A stretch of 10,148 nt of DNA, from NCBI GenBank assembly GCA_036521995.1, contig DATDGR010000037.1, forward strand, positions 1-10,148, written 5' to 3'. Numbering within the stretch: position 1 is the first letter of the stretch; every line of letters starts with the position of its first letter. Below, in pieces: positions 1 through 6,727 of this stretch. The notes under the pieces are model-generated. The model made no database searches, was not told the DNA's origin, and was given only the letters and a program-made list of their open reading frames with translations. The translations under genes and the position numbers were made by a program. The DNA is from Gp13-AA77 sp036521995 (GTDB lineage Bacteria > Acidobacteriota > Terriglobia > UBA7540).

Positions 1-80
1 GGGCCCCTAGGCGCCGGAAAGATAGTCGCCGAAGGCTGACGCGAAGGCGGTGGTGCGGTCTCTGCGGCGCGCTCACTCAT
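1..80 (-). CDS. N-terminus of the third gene of the formate dehydrogenase operon (runs off the window)
   Basis: An ATG at 80-78 on the minus strand opens a frame that stays open to the left edge. It begins MSERAAETAPPPSRQPSATI and continues for about 26 codons, rich in Pro and Ala. An AGGGAG ribosome-binding-like sequence lies about 6 nt upstream. The start lies inside the end of the diaphorase gene (8-nt overlap with its TGA at 75-73), which implies translational coupling and membership of the same operon. Nothing in 26 residues identifies the family. From known formate dehydrogenase operons it could be an FdhD-type sulfurtransferase, an extra iron-sulfur subunit or another accessory protein, but that is context-based inference only. 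The rest of the gene is needed to name it. Confidence 0.55.
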   Translation of the reverse strand, partial: MSERAAETAPPPSRQPSATIFPAPRG

Positions 81-1980
81 GCCGCGCTCCCTGGTGAGGT
101 TCGGGCCGGTAACTCTCGAAGAGCGGCCAGCGGCGCAGGGCCGATTCGACGGCGCTCGACGCGGTCTGGCCCAGGCCGCAGATGGAGGAATCGCGCATCA
201 CCTGCCCGATTTCCTTTAGGAGGCCGAGCTCGCTTTCCACCGAACCCAGCGGGCTGCCGCGCTCCAGACGTTGCAGCAGTTCCTCCTGGCGCACTGTGCC
301 CACCCGGCACGGAACGCATTGTCCGCATGACTCGTCGCGGAAGAAGGCGGCGATTCGGATGAGGATCTTGCGGAGGTCGACCGTGTCGTCAAAGAGCATC
401 ACCACAGCCGATCCCAGCGAGGCACCGATGGCCCGCGTGCCCTCAAAAGTGAGCGGCGTATCCAGCTCGTCCGGCGAAACGAAACTTCCAGCAGCGCCGC
501 CCAACAGCACCGCCTGCAGGCGCCCGCTACCCGCCACGCCGCCGGCAAGCTGAATAATCTCGCGCAGCGTAGCGCCAAAGGGCACCTCGTACACGCCCGG
601 TCGCGCCACATGGCCGGAGAGGCAGAAGAGCTTGGGCCCCGTGGAACCGTGGGTGCCGATCGAGGCGAAGCGCTCGCCTCCCTCGCGCACAATCAGAAGC
701 ACGTTGATCAGCGTCTCCACATTGTTCACGACGGTCGGCTTTCCGAACAGCCCCACCTGGGTGGGGAACGGCGGCTTGTTGCGCGGTTCCCCCCGCAACC
801 CTTCAATGGAGTTGAAGAGCGCGGTCTCTTCGCCGCAGATGTAGGCGCCGGCACCCCGGCGAAGTTCCACGTCAAATCGGACGCCGCGGCCCAGAATGTT
901 GTCGCCCAGGAAGTCCCGGGCGCGCGCGGCCGCGATGGCATGCGCCAGCCGCTCGTTCGCCAGCGGGTACTCGCCGCGTAGATAGATGTAACCCTTCTCA
1001 CAGCCGGTGGTGTAGCCCGCGATCGTCATCGCCTCGATCACCGAGAACGGGTCGCCTTCCATCACCACGCGATCTTTAAACGTTCCCGGCTCAGATTCGT
1101 CCGCATTGCACACCAAATAGCGCGGCTGGTTGGCGGGATCCCACTTCTTTGCGCTTGGAAAGGCAGCCCCGCCGCGCCCCACCAGCCGTGATGCCGCCAT
1201 CTCCCGCGACACCCAACTCCGGCCGAAAGCCAGCGCGCGCCGCAGAGGTTCATATCCGCCGTGGGCCCGATAGCCGTCGATGCTCGTAGCATCCACCCGG
1301 CTCATGCGGCGCAGCAACGTTAGCCCGGCCGAATCGCGCCCGCCGGTCTGAGGGACGGAAACCGCCGCCTCAAACCGGTCAGGCGCTTCGGCGGCCTTGC
1401 CCGCTTTGTCCCCAGCGAGAGCTTCCACGAGTGTCGCTGCGGCGGCCGGCGCAAATACTCGTTCACGCGGCCGTTCGCCGGCGATCGACATCAGAGCGGC
1501 CGGCGCGCGCTCGCACAGTCCGAGACAGGAGCTGTGATACCAGATCGCTTTGCCGTCGAGCGTGGCCGACCCCGCCGGACCGAGGATCTGCTCGACACGA
1601 TTGCACAGTTCTTCCGCGCCGCAAGTAAGGCAGGCGATGTCGTCGCAGAGGTGCAGCACTCGCGCTGGGCGGGGCGCTACCGAAAGCAGCCCGTAGAAGC
1701 TTGCCACGCCGTAGGCCTCGGCGGGTGGGATGTCGAGCCTTCGGCAGGCGTAGTTGAGCGCGCCAGGTGTGATCCAGCCCATGCGCGCCTGGATGGCGTG
1801 CAGCACGGGCAGTAGCAGATGACGCTGCGCCCCCGTCCCATGGTCGCCAACGGCCGCATGCCCGTCGGGCTCCGCGGTGCGCGCCGCTCCGTTCCAGCCC
1901 GATTTCGGCTGGCCGAGAACGGTATCCACCGCCTGCCGCTCCTCCGGAGCCGGATCACCGTGGTTGAAATGAAGGTCCAC
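73..1980 (-). CDS. NuoE-NuoF fusion: NAD(P)-linked diaphorase subunit of formate dehydrogenase
   Basis: This 635-residue protein joins a thioredoxin-like [2Fe-2S] NuoE module to a NuoF flavoprotein module. In the NuoE part (about 50-190), C112-x4-C117 and C152-x3-C156 form the [2Fe-2S] set. In the NuoF part (about 225-625) I see GRGGAAFPSAKKW (268-280) and CNADESEPGTFKDR (291-304) for FMN/NADH, GAGAYICGEETAL (376-388), and the [4Fe-4S] ligands C552, C555, C558 and C601. It should move electrons between the formate dehydrogenase catalytic subunit and NAD(P)+ in the cytoplasm. The start is GTG at 1980, with AGGAG 4 nt upstream and an in-frame TGA directly before it. It follows the catalytic gene after 83 nt and overlaps the next gene. 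Unlike HndC/HydB-type NuoF proteins it has no C-terminal 2x[4Fe-4S] ferredoxin domain. The first 50 residues match nothing I know. Most soluble NAD-dependent formate dehydrogenases carry NuoE and NuoF as separate subunits (FdsG, FdsB). Confidence 0.93.
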   Translation of the reverse strand: MDLHFNHGDPAPEERQAVDTVLGQPKSGWNGAARTAEPDGHAAVGDHGTGAQRHLLLPVLHAIQARMGWITPGALNYACRRLDIPPAEAYGVASFYGLLSVAPRPARVLHLCDDIACLTCGAEELCNRVEQILGPAGSATLDGKAIWYHSSCLGLCERAPAALMSIAGERPRERVFAPAAAATLVEALAGDKAGKAAEAPDRFEAAVSVPQTGGRDSAGLTLLRRMSRVDATSIDGYRAHGGYEPLRRALAFGRSWVSREMAASRLVGRGGAAFPSAKKWDPANQPRYLVCNADESEPGTFKDRVVMEGDPFSVIEAMTIAGYTTGCEKGYIYLRGEYPLANERLAHAIAAARARDFLGDNILGRGVRFDVELRRGAGAYICGEETALFNSIEGLRGEPRNKPPFPTQVGLFGKPTVVNNVETLINVLLIVREGGERFASIGTHGSTGPKLFCLSGHVARPGVYEVPFGATLREIIQLAGGVAGSGRLQAVLLGGAAGSFVSPDELDTPLTFEGTRAIGASLGSAVVMLFDDTVDLRKILIRIAAFFRDESCGQCVPCRVGTVRQEELLQRLERGSPLGSVESELGLLKEIGQVMRDSSICGLGQTASSAVESALRRWPLFESYRPEPHQGARHE

Positions 1981-2063
1981 TCAGCTCCTCGCCTCACGCC
2001 GCGCCGGGATCCGCTGTCCATCTCACAAAGCCAGAGGCCTGCACTTACCGCGCCCTCTCGTCA

Positions 2064-3968
2064 TTACGCCAGGGCAGGCAATTTTTCAATGCGAATGGCC
2101 GTAGCCTTGAACTCCGCGGTGCCGGACTTTGGGTCCGTGGCGTCGATAGTAAGCAGGTTCGTGGCCACCTGGTCCGGGAAATGGATGCTCAAGAACGCCA
2201 AGCCCTGCCGCAACGAATCGTCCAAGCGGACCGGAGCTTCCGCCGAACCGCGACGCGAACTCACCCGCACGCGCTCGCCGTCACTCACGCCGTAGCGCTC
2301 GCCGTCCTCTGGCGAGAGGGCCAGCGTTTCCGGTGCGCGCAGCGGTGACGCGTACCGCGCAGTCTGGACTCCGGTATTGAAAGATTCCAGGTGCCGTCCT
2401 GTGGTGAGCCGCACGGGGTAGGTCTCGTCCAGGGCATCGACTGGCGGCTCAAACTCCACCACGCTGAACTGAGCCGGCGGCCCGACGATAGGCTCCTGCC
2501 AGAGACGGCCATGCAGGAAAAGCTCGCCGGGGTGTGATTCGTCGTAGCACGGCCACTGAATGCCGCCCAGCGCCTCCAGGCGAGCGTAGCTCATGCCGGC
2601 GTGCATCGGGCTCAGACTCCGCACTTCGTTCCACACCTCTTCCGCGCTGGGCCAGCCCCAGTCGTTTCCCAGGCGGCGCGCCAGGTCAAAGAGAATATCC
2701 ATGTCGTCCCGCGCCCCGGCCGGAGGGTCCATGGCCTTGCGCACCCGCTGCACGCGGCGCTCGCTGCTGGTCACCGTCCCCTCTGTTTCGCACCACCCCG
2801 CGGCGGCAGGCAGTACCACGTCGGCGAGCAGGGCTGTGGGCGTGAGCAGAACGTCCTGCACCACCAGGCAATCGAGACCCCTCAACAGGCGCTCGGCCCG
2901 GTTCTGGTCGGCCTCCGAAATGAGCGGATTTTCGCCGATCACGTAAAGCCCCCGAAGCTTGCGATCCTCCATAGCATGGAACATCTCGCTCAGGTGCCAG
3001 CCGCGTTTGGGTGGAATCCTCACGCCCCAGGCGCGCTCGAACTTTTCGCGCAGCTCGTCATTCTCGACGTGCTGAAAGCCGGGCAGTCGGTCGGGCAGCG
3101 CGCCCATGTCCCCTCCGCCCTGCACATTGTTCTGGCCGCGCAGCGGATTCACTCCGGAGCCGTAGCGGCCCACGTGCCCCGTTAGCAGCGCCAGATTGAT
3201 CAGCGCCAGGACGTTGTCTACGGCGTTGTGATGCTCAGTGATGCCCAGGGTCCAGCAGAGCTGGGCGCGATCGGCGCGCGCGTACGCGTGCGCGAGATCG
3301 CGAATGACTGCGGCCGGCACGCCGGTGATCCTCTGAGCGTAGTCGAGCGTGTAGGGCTCCACCGATTCGCGGTAGGCATCAAAGGCCGAGGTAGCGTTTT
3401 CGATGAAGTGCCGGTTCTCGACTCCGGCGGCAATAATCTCCCTGCCTACCGCATTCGCAAGCGCGATGTCCGCACCCACGTCGAGCCCCAGCCACACGTC
3501 TGCCCAGCGCGCCGAACTGGTGCGCCGCGGATCGATCACGTAGAGCTTCGCCCCGCGGTGTACGCCCTTCAGCGCGTGGTGAAAAAAGATGGGGTGCGTC
3601 TCGCGCGCGTTCGAGCCCCAGAGAATGATGAGGTCGGTCTCCTCAATCTCCCGATACGAGCTCGTACCACCGCCTGCCCCGAAAACCGCCGCCAGACCGG
3701 CGACGCTCGGTGCGTGTCAAGTGCGGTTGCAACTGTCGATGTTGTTGCTCCCCATCACAACACGGGCGAATTTCTGGGCCAGAAAGTTCAGCTCGTTCGT
3801 GGTCTTCGAGCAACTGAACAAGCCGAAGGCCTGCGGCCCAGCATTCCCTTTGACGCGCCGAAACCCGCCGGCTGCTCGATCCAGTGCTTCATCCCAGGAG
3901 GCAGGACAAAGCTCGCCGTTTTCGCGCACTAGCGGAGTGGTCAGGCGCCCTTTCACCGGAATTGCCAT
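2064..3968 (-). CDS. fdhA: Selenocysteine-containing formate dehydrogenase catalytic (alpha) subunit, short N-terminus
   Basis: This is the molybdopterin-dependent formate dehydrogenase catalytic subunit: formate to CO2 at a Mo/W-bis-MGD centre. The frame from ATG 3968 meets TGA at 3719-3717 and continues in the same frame to TAA at 2064. Reading TGA as selenocysteine gives 634 residues with Sec84-His85 in NNIDSCNRT-U-HAPSVAGLA, which matches the U140-H141 segment of E. coli FdhF. R277 in NPLRGQNNVQG corresponds to FdhF R333, and both sites are offset by exactly 56 residues, so the alignment between them has no net gap. Also visible are SWDEALDRAA near the N-terminus, the EGTVTSSERRVQRVRK segment typical of NAD-linked FdhA proteins, and a C-terminal dinucleotide-binding domain from about 517. 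GGAGGG lies 6 nt before the ATG, and an in-frame TGA lies two codons before it, so the start is firm. The N-terminal [4Fe-4S] CxxCxxxC domain of relatives is absent, and I found no such motif in the other upstream frames. The alternative, a TGA-disrupted pseudogene, is less likely because of the SECIS-like hairpin and the clean flanking frame. Confidence 0.88.
3680..3719 (-). promoter_or_regulatory. Bacterial SECIS element in fdhA, directly after the UGA codon
   Basis: Numbering the T of TGA as 1, nucleotides 15-21 (CGTCGCC) pair with 27-33 (GGCGGCG) in a 7-bp stem with one U17-G31 wobble, capped by the five-base loop GGTCT (22-26). In E. coli fdhF the SelB-binding hairpin has a loop GGUCU at the same distance from UGA, with U17, G23 and U24 as key bases. 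All three are conserved here. Part of the match comes from shared Gly-Leu codons, but the stem itself is built from different bases than in E. coli, which supports selection on structure. It should recruit SelB-GTP-Sec-tRNA to decode the UGA. Confidence 0.75.
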
Positions 3969-3974
3969 GAATCA

Positions 3975-3980
3975 CCCTCC
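3975..3980 (-). promoter_or_regulatory. Ribosome-binding site that fixes the fdhA start
   Basis: GGAGGG on the minus strand ends 6 nt before ATG 3968. Together with the in-frame stop two codons upstream of that ATG, it shows that the protein really begins here and that the missing [4Fe-4S] domain is not a start-choice error. Confidence 0.65.
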
Positions 3981-4088
3981 AAGGCCATTGAAGCGCTCGC
4001 AGCGCGATGCGTTGCTCCGTGTTTCCTCAACGGGCACCCTCCCCCCGATCCGCGCCGCGAACTTACCACCGATATGCGGCTGAGCCGT

Positions 4089-4117
4089 ACCATACACCTC
4101 CCCGCGCCGCCATGCAA
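4089..4117 (-). promoter_or_regulatory. Possible sigma-70-type promoter of the formate dehydrogenase operon
   Basis: On the minus strand TTGCAT (4117-4112) and TATGGT (4094-4089) are separated by exactly 17 bases, about 120 nt before the fdhA start. The match to consensus is modest (3 of 6 and 4 of 6). I saw no sigma-54 type GG/GC -24/-12 site and no other strong signal between fdhA and 4225. Weak, unsupported by anything but spacing. Confidence 0.22.
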
Positions 4118-4225
4118 TGAGCGGCTTCGGAATCGACGGGAGTTACTTATCACTGACGCGTAGGCCCGCCAGAGCTTATGTCGGGGAATACCCGCAGCGA
4201 CCCTAACCCCCGATTCCATTACAGG

Positions 4226-4604
4226 AGCGTTGCCCTACCCCCGAAACTCACCCACGGCAGCAATCAACGTCCGCGCGGCGTGAGCGGGTCCAACTACCTG
4301 TGCTATCACACGCCAGGCAGGCCTCAGGATCAGAGCGCAACCGAGATCCAGACCCTTAGGAGACTGCGAGGAGACACCCCTCCACGTAGCAACCAAGAGT
4401 GGCGAGCCGCTGGCTATCGCTAGCGTCATAGGCCGACGCCTGAGCGTGCCGGTCGCCGCCAAGCCAGCCGGCCATTTTGGATTCCTCGGGAGCTTCGTCT
4501 CGATCGACAACCCGACGTCCAGCAAGCTGACTCAGGAATGGCTGGGATGGCACCCAACCCAGCCTGGGCTGATTGGCGATCTCGACCGTGCGGGCTACTT
4601 CTAA
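4226..4604 (+). pseudogene. Remnant of an SDR-family NAD(P)-dependent oxidoreductase (C-terminal part)
   Basis: Codons 4383-4604 read HVATKSGEPLAIASVIGRRL, then VPVAAKPAGHFGFLGSF, then SSKLTQEWLGWHPTQPGLIG, and end DLDRAGYF before TAA. This is the C-terminal pattern of a common group of about 290-residue NAD-dependent epimerase/dehydratase-like SDR proteins, where the end typically reads ALTQ..LGW.PT.PGLI.DL. In another frame, 4226-4258 reads SVALPPKLTHG, which resembles the earlier RLPP.VHG segment of the same family. The two pieces are only 41 codons apart and out of frame, so sequence between them is lost or scrambled, and the Rossmann N-terminus is missing. No start codon or ribosome-binding site serves the C-terminal piece. 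The C-terminal identification is good; the SVALPPKLTHG piece is tentative. Confidence 0.62.
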
Positions 4605-4611
4605 GCCTGAA

Positions 4612-4636
4612 CAGAGGCGCACCTGCGGCGCCTCTG
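4612..4636 (+). terminator. Hairpin 7 nt after the SDR remnant
   Basis: CAGAGGCGC (4612-4620) and GCGCCTCTG (4628-4636) form a perfect 9-bp stem with a 7-base loop just after the TAA of the SDR remnant. No T-tract follows, so it is not a standard intrinsic terminator. It may be the old terminator or RNA-end hairpin of the dead gene. Confidence 0.35.
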
Positions 4637-5075
4637 CGCCACACCCAACTGCAGGGCGAGTTGAGCGATGAACGCTATCAGTACCGACGAGTTGCCTTGT
4701 AGAAAGCGATCTCCCCCGCTTGGCATCGACTCCGGACGGATTACGGGGCACTCTTCCATTACGGGATCGGGGCATGCGCCCCATACGAACGGCATCCGAG
4801 CCTTCGACGTGTGGCCGACAATGCGGGCACCGTGCGTTCATGCAGCGAAGTCCGGAACGCGCTATTAGTCATGGCTGTTCAAGTTGGAGAGTGTTCGACT
4901 GGGGGCACTGATGTATGGGGGCGAATTACGGGCCGCTAGCGCAACATCTCCCGCGATACCAAGGGGCCCTCGCCGCGTGGCTACCGGGCAAGCCGACCCA
5001 GGGCAAAGTAAGCGGGATCTCGGAGCCAGCATTCAGTACACTAAGAAGCTGTTTGCCCAAACGGAAGGAGTGACC
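4637..5075. other. Gene-free stretch before the Gfo/Idh/MocA gene
   Basis: No frame on either strand carries recognisable family motifs. A minus-strand open frame from 4841 begins with a CPHC pair, but nothing else in it looks like a known protein and it runs antisense over the SDR remnant. I found no tRNA, including tRNA-Sec. The only clear signal is the ribosome-binding site GGAAGGAG (5063-5070) belonging to the next gene. No convincing promoter was seen. Confidence 0.5.
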
Positions 5076-6422
5076 ATGAATCGTCGTCAGTTCGTTTACA
5101 CCAGCGCCGCGGGCCTGGCTGGGCTGGCCTGCGCCCGGGCGGAACAAGCCGCGGACCAGAAAAAACTCCGGGTGGGTCTGATCGGCTGCGGCTGGTACGG
5201 CAAGACGGACCTGTTCCGCCTGATCCAGGTATCGCCGGTTGAGGTGGCTTCGCTGTGCGACGTGGATTCGCGCATGCTGGCCGACGCGGCGGAATTGACG
5301 TCTCAGCGCCAGGCATCGCGCAAGAAGCCGCGCACCTACAGCGACTACCGCAAGATGCTGGCCGAAGAGGATCTGGACATCGTGCTGGTGGGCACGCCGG
5401 ACCACTGGCACGCGCCGGCGATGATCGAAGCCGTAAAGGCCGGGGCCGATGTCTACTGCCAAAAGCCGATCAGCGTGGACGTGATTGAAGGCCAGGCCAT
5501 GGTGGCGGCGGCGCGCAAGTACAACCGCGTGGTGCAGGTGGGCACGCAGCGGCGCAGCACGCCGCACCTGGTGGATGCGCGTGAAAAGGTGGTGCAGGCC
5601 GGAAAACTGGGCAAGGTGGGCCTGGTGGAAATCTACTGCTATTACCACATGCGCGCCACGGACAATCCGCCGGACACGGCGCCGCCCGCGAACCTGGATT
5701 ACGAGATGTGGACCGGCCCCGCGCCCATGCGGCCTTACAACGCGCTGGTGCATCCACGAGGCTGGCGCGCCTTCATGGAATACGGCAACGGCATCATGGG
5801 CGACATGTGCATCCACATGTTCGACATGGTGCGCTGGATGATGAACCTCGGCTGGCCCAATCGTATCAGCTCGAGCGGCGGCATTCTGGTGGAGCACAGC
5901 AAAGCCAACATCGCCGACACGCAGGTTGCCACGTTCGAGTATGACGACCTGAAAATAGTGTGGCAGCACCGCACCTGGGGCGATCCGCCCGACCCGAAAT
6001 ACATGTGGGGCGCCACCCTATACGGCGACAAAGGAACGCTGAAGGCCAGCGTCTACAGCTACGACTTCACGCCCGCGGGCAAGGGCGGGTCGCCGATTCA
6101 CCAGGACGTGACTTACGAACTGGAGCAGTATCCCGAAGATAAGACCGAGAAGGACCTGGAGAAGCAATGTGCTCCGGCCATCCGGCACCACATGCAGGAT
6201 TTTCTGGCGGCGATCGCCGAGCGCGGCAGGCCAGTGGCGGATATCGAACAGGGGTATATTTCGACGGCCAGCTGCATTCTGGCCAACCTTTCGATGAGCA
6301 CCGGCCGAACGATGGCGTTGGACCCGCAGAAGGGGCGTGTGATCGGCGATGCCGACGCCAACCGCCTCTTGGCCCGTCCGTACCGCAGCCCGTGGGTGCA
6401 TCCCACGCCGGAGAACGTATAG
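5076..6422 (+). CDS. Gfo/Idh/MocA-family oxidoreductase with Tat signal
   Basis: This 448-residue NAD(P)-dependent dehydrogenase belongs to the glucose-fructose oxidoreductase/inositol dehydrogenase/MocA family, which oxidises or epimerises sugars, polyols and related compounds. The N-terminus MNRRQFVYTSAAGLAGLACA is a twin-arginine signal, so it is probably exported folded with its cofactor. The Rossmann motif is GCGWYG (37-42). CQKPIS (128-133) stands where most members have EKP, with K130 as the expected catalytic lysine and Gln replacing Glu. GDMCIHMFD (242-250) gives the conserved Asp and His of the C-terminal domain. The start was chosen at ATG 5076 because GGAAGGAG lies 5 nt upstream and the Tat signal begins there; an earlier in-frame ATG at 4884 would add 64 unrelated residues. 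It stands alone on the plus strand with a terminator after it. The substrate cannot be told from sequence. Confidence 0.93.
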   Translation: MNRRQFVYTSAAGLAGLACARAEQAADQKKLRVGLIGCGWYGKTDLFRLIQVSPVEVASLCDVDSRMLADAAELTSQRQASRKKPRTYSDYRKMLAEEDLDIVLVGTPDHWHAPAMIEAVKAGADVYCQKPISVDVIEGQAMVAAARKYNRVVQVGTQRRSTPHLVDAREKVVQAGKLGKVGLVEIYCYYHMRATDNPPDTAPPANLDYEMWTGPAPMRPYNALVHPRGWRAFMEYGNGIMGDMCIHMFDMVRWMMNLGWPNRISSSGGILVEHSKANIADTQVATFEYDDLKIVWQHRTWGDPPDPKYMWGATLYGDKGTLKASVYSYDFTPAGKGGSPIHQDVTYELEQYPEDKTEKDLEKQCAPAIRHHMQDFLAAIAERGRPVADIEQGYISTASCILANLSMSTGRTMALDPQKGRVIGDADANRLLARPYRSPWVHPTPENV

Positions 6423-6452
6423 ACCGGGCCATGCACAGATTTAGCGGACTAC

Positions 6453-6476
6453 CCGAGGCAACTACGTCCTCGGTTT
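6453..6476 (+). terminator. Intrinsic terminator of the Gfo/Idh/MocA gene
   Basis: CCGAGG (6453-6458) and CCTCGG (6468-6473) form a perfect 6-bp stem with a 9-base loop, followed by TTT, 31 nt after the stop codon. The T-run is short, so termination may be partial. Confidence 0.5.
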
Positions 6477-6727
6477 CATAAGTGCGCTGACGTATTCGCG
6501 CCAGCGATCCAGGTTTGGGGTGCATTCTCTCCGAGTCGCCGATCCGGACAAGACTAGCGCGCGGCGATCTCCGGGTGATCAGCGAGGCCGCGAGGCTAGT
6601 TCAACGGGTAGGCCGTACCGTTTCTCGTCAAAGTGCACGGCGCGGCGGGACTCACGGCGATTACTAAACCCTTGGCGACCAGGCAGGACCTATCTCCCCT
6701 TACGCTGCTCGCGCGTGTCTTCGAATC
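6477..6727. other. Intergenic region between convergent genes
   Basis: This stretch lies between the plus-strand oxidoreductase and the minus-strand permease remnant. I see no intact gene. On the minus strand a short frame ending with TAG at 6464-6462 reads PNLDRWREYVSALMKPRT, which looks protein-like but has no start and no family I can name; it may be a worn-out gene end or chance. Confidence 0.45.

Noticed and set aside
3972..4155. Minus-strand frame in phase with fdhA, ending at the TGA two codons before its start, which might encode a lost N-terminal Fe-S domain
   Set aside because: It has one cysteine, no CxxCxxxC pattern, no ATG, and no likeness to the FdhF N-terminus. A second recoded TGA at 3974-3972 would also lack a SECIS-type structure in the right place.
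4356..4841. 161-residue minus-strand open frame starting with a CPHC pair, possible zinc-ribbon or transposase
   Set aside because: No second cysteine pair at zinc-ribbon spacing, no recognisable transposase motif, and it runs antisense across the SDR remnant, whose plus-strand reading is far more convincing.
4090..5075. Possible selC (tRNA-Sec) gene next to the selenoprotein operon
   Set aside because: I looked for a long tRNA with a UCA anticodon and a TTCGAAT-type T-loop on both strands and found none.
4926..5969. 347-residue minus-strand open frame, very rich in His, Arg and Val
   Set aside because: It is the antisense shadow of the Gfo/Idh/MocA gene; the composition is what antisense reading of a GC-rich gene produces.
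6595..6625. Sequence resembling a tRNA D-arm (CTAGTTCAACGGGTAGG)
   Set aside because: The D-stem halves do not pair, and there is no anticodon stem, T-arm or acceptor stem at the required distances.
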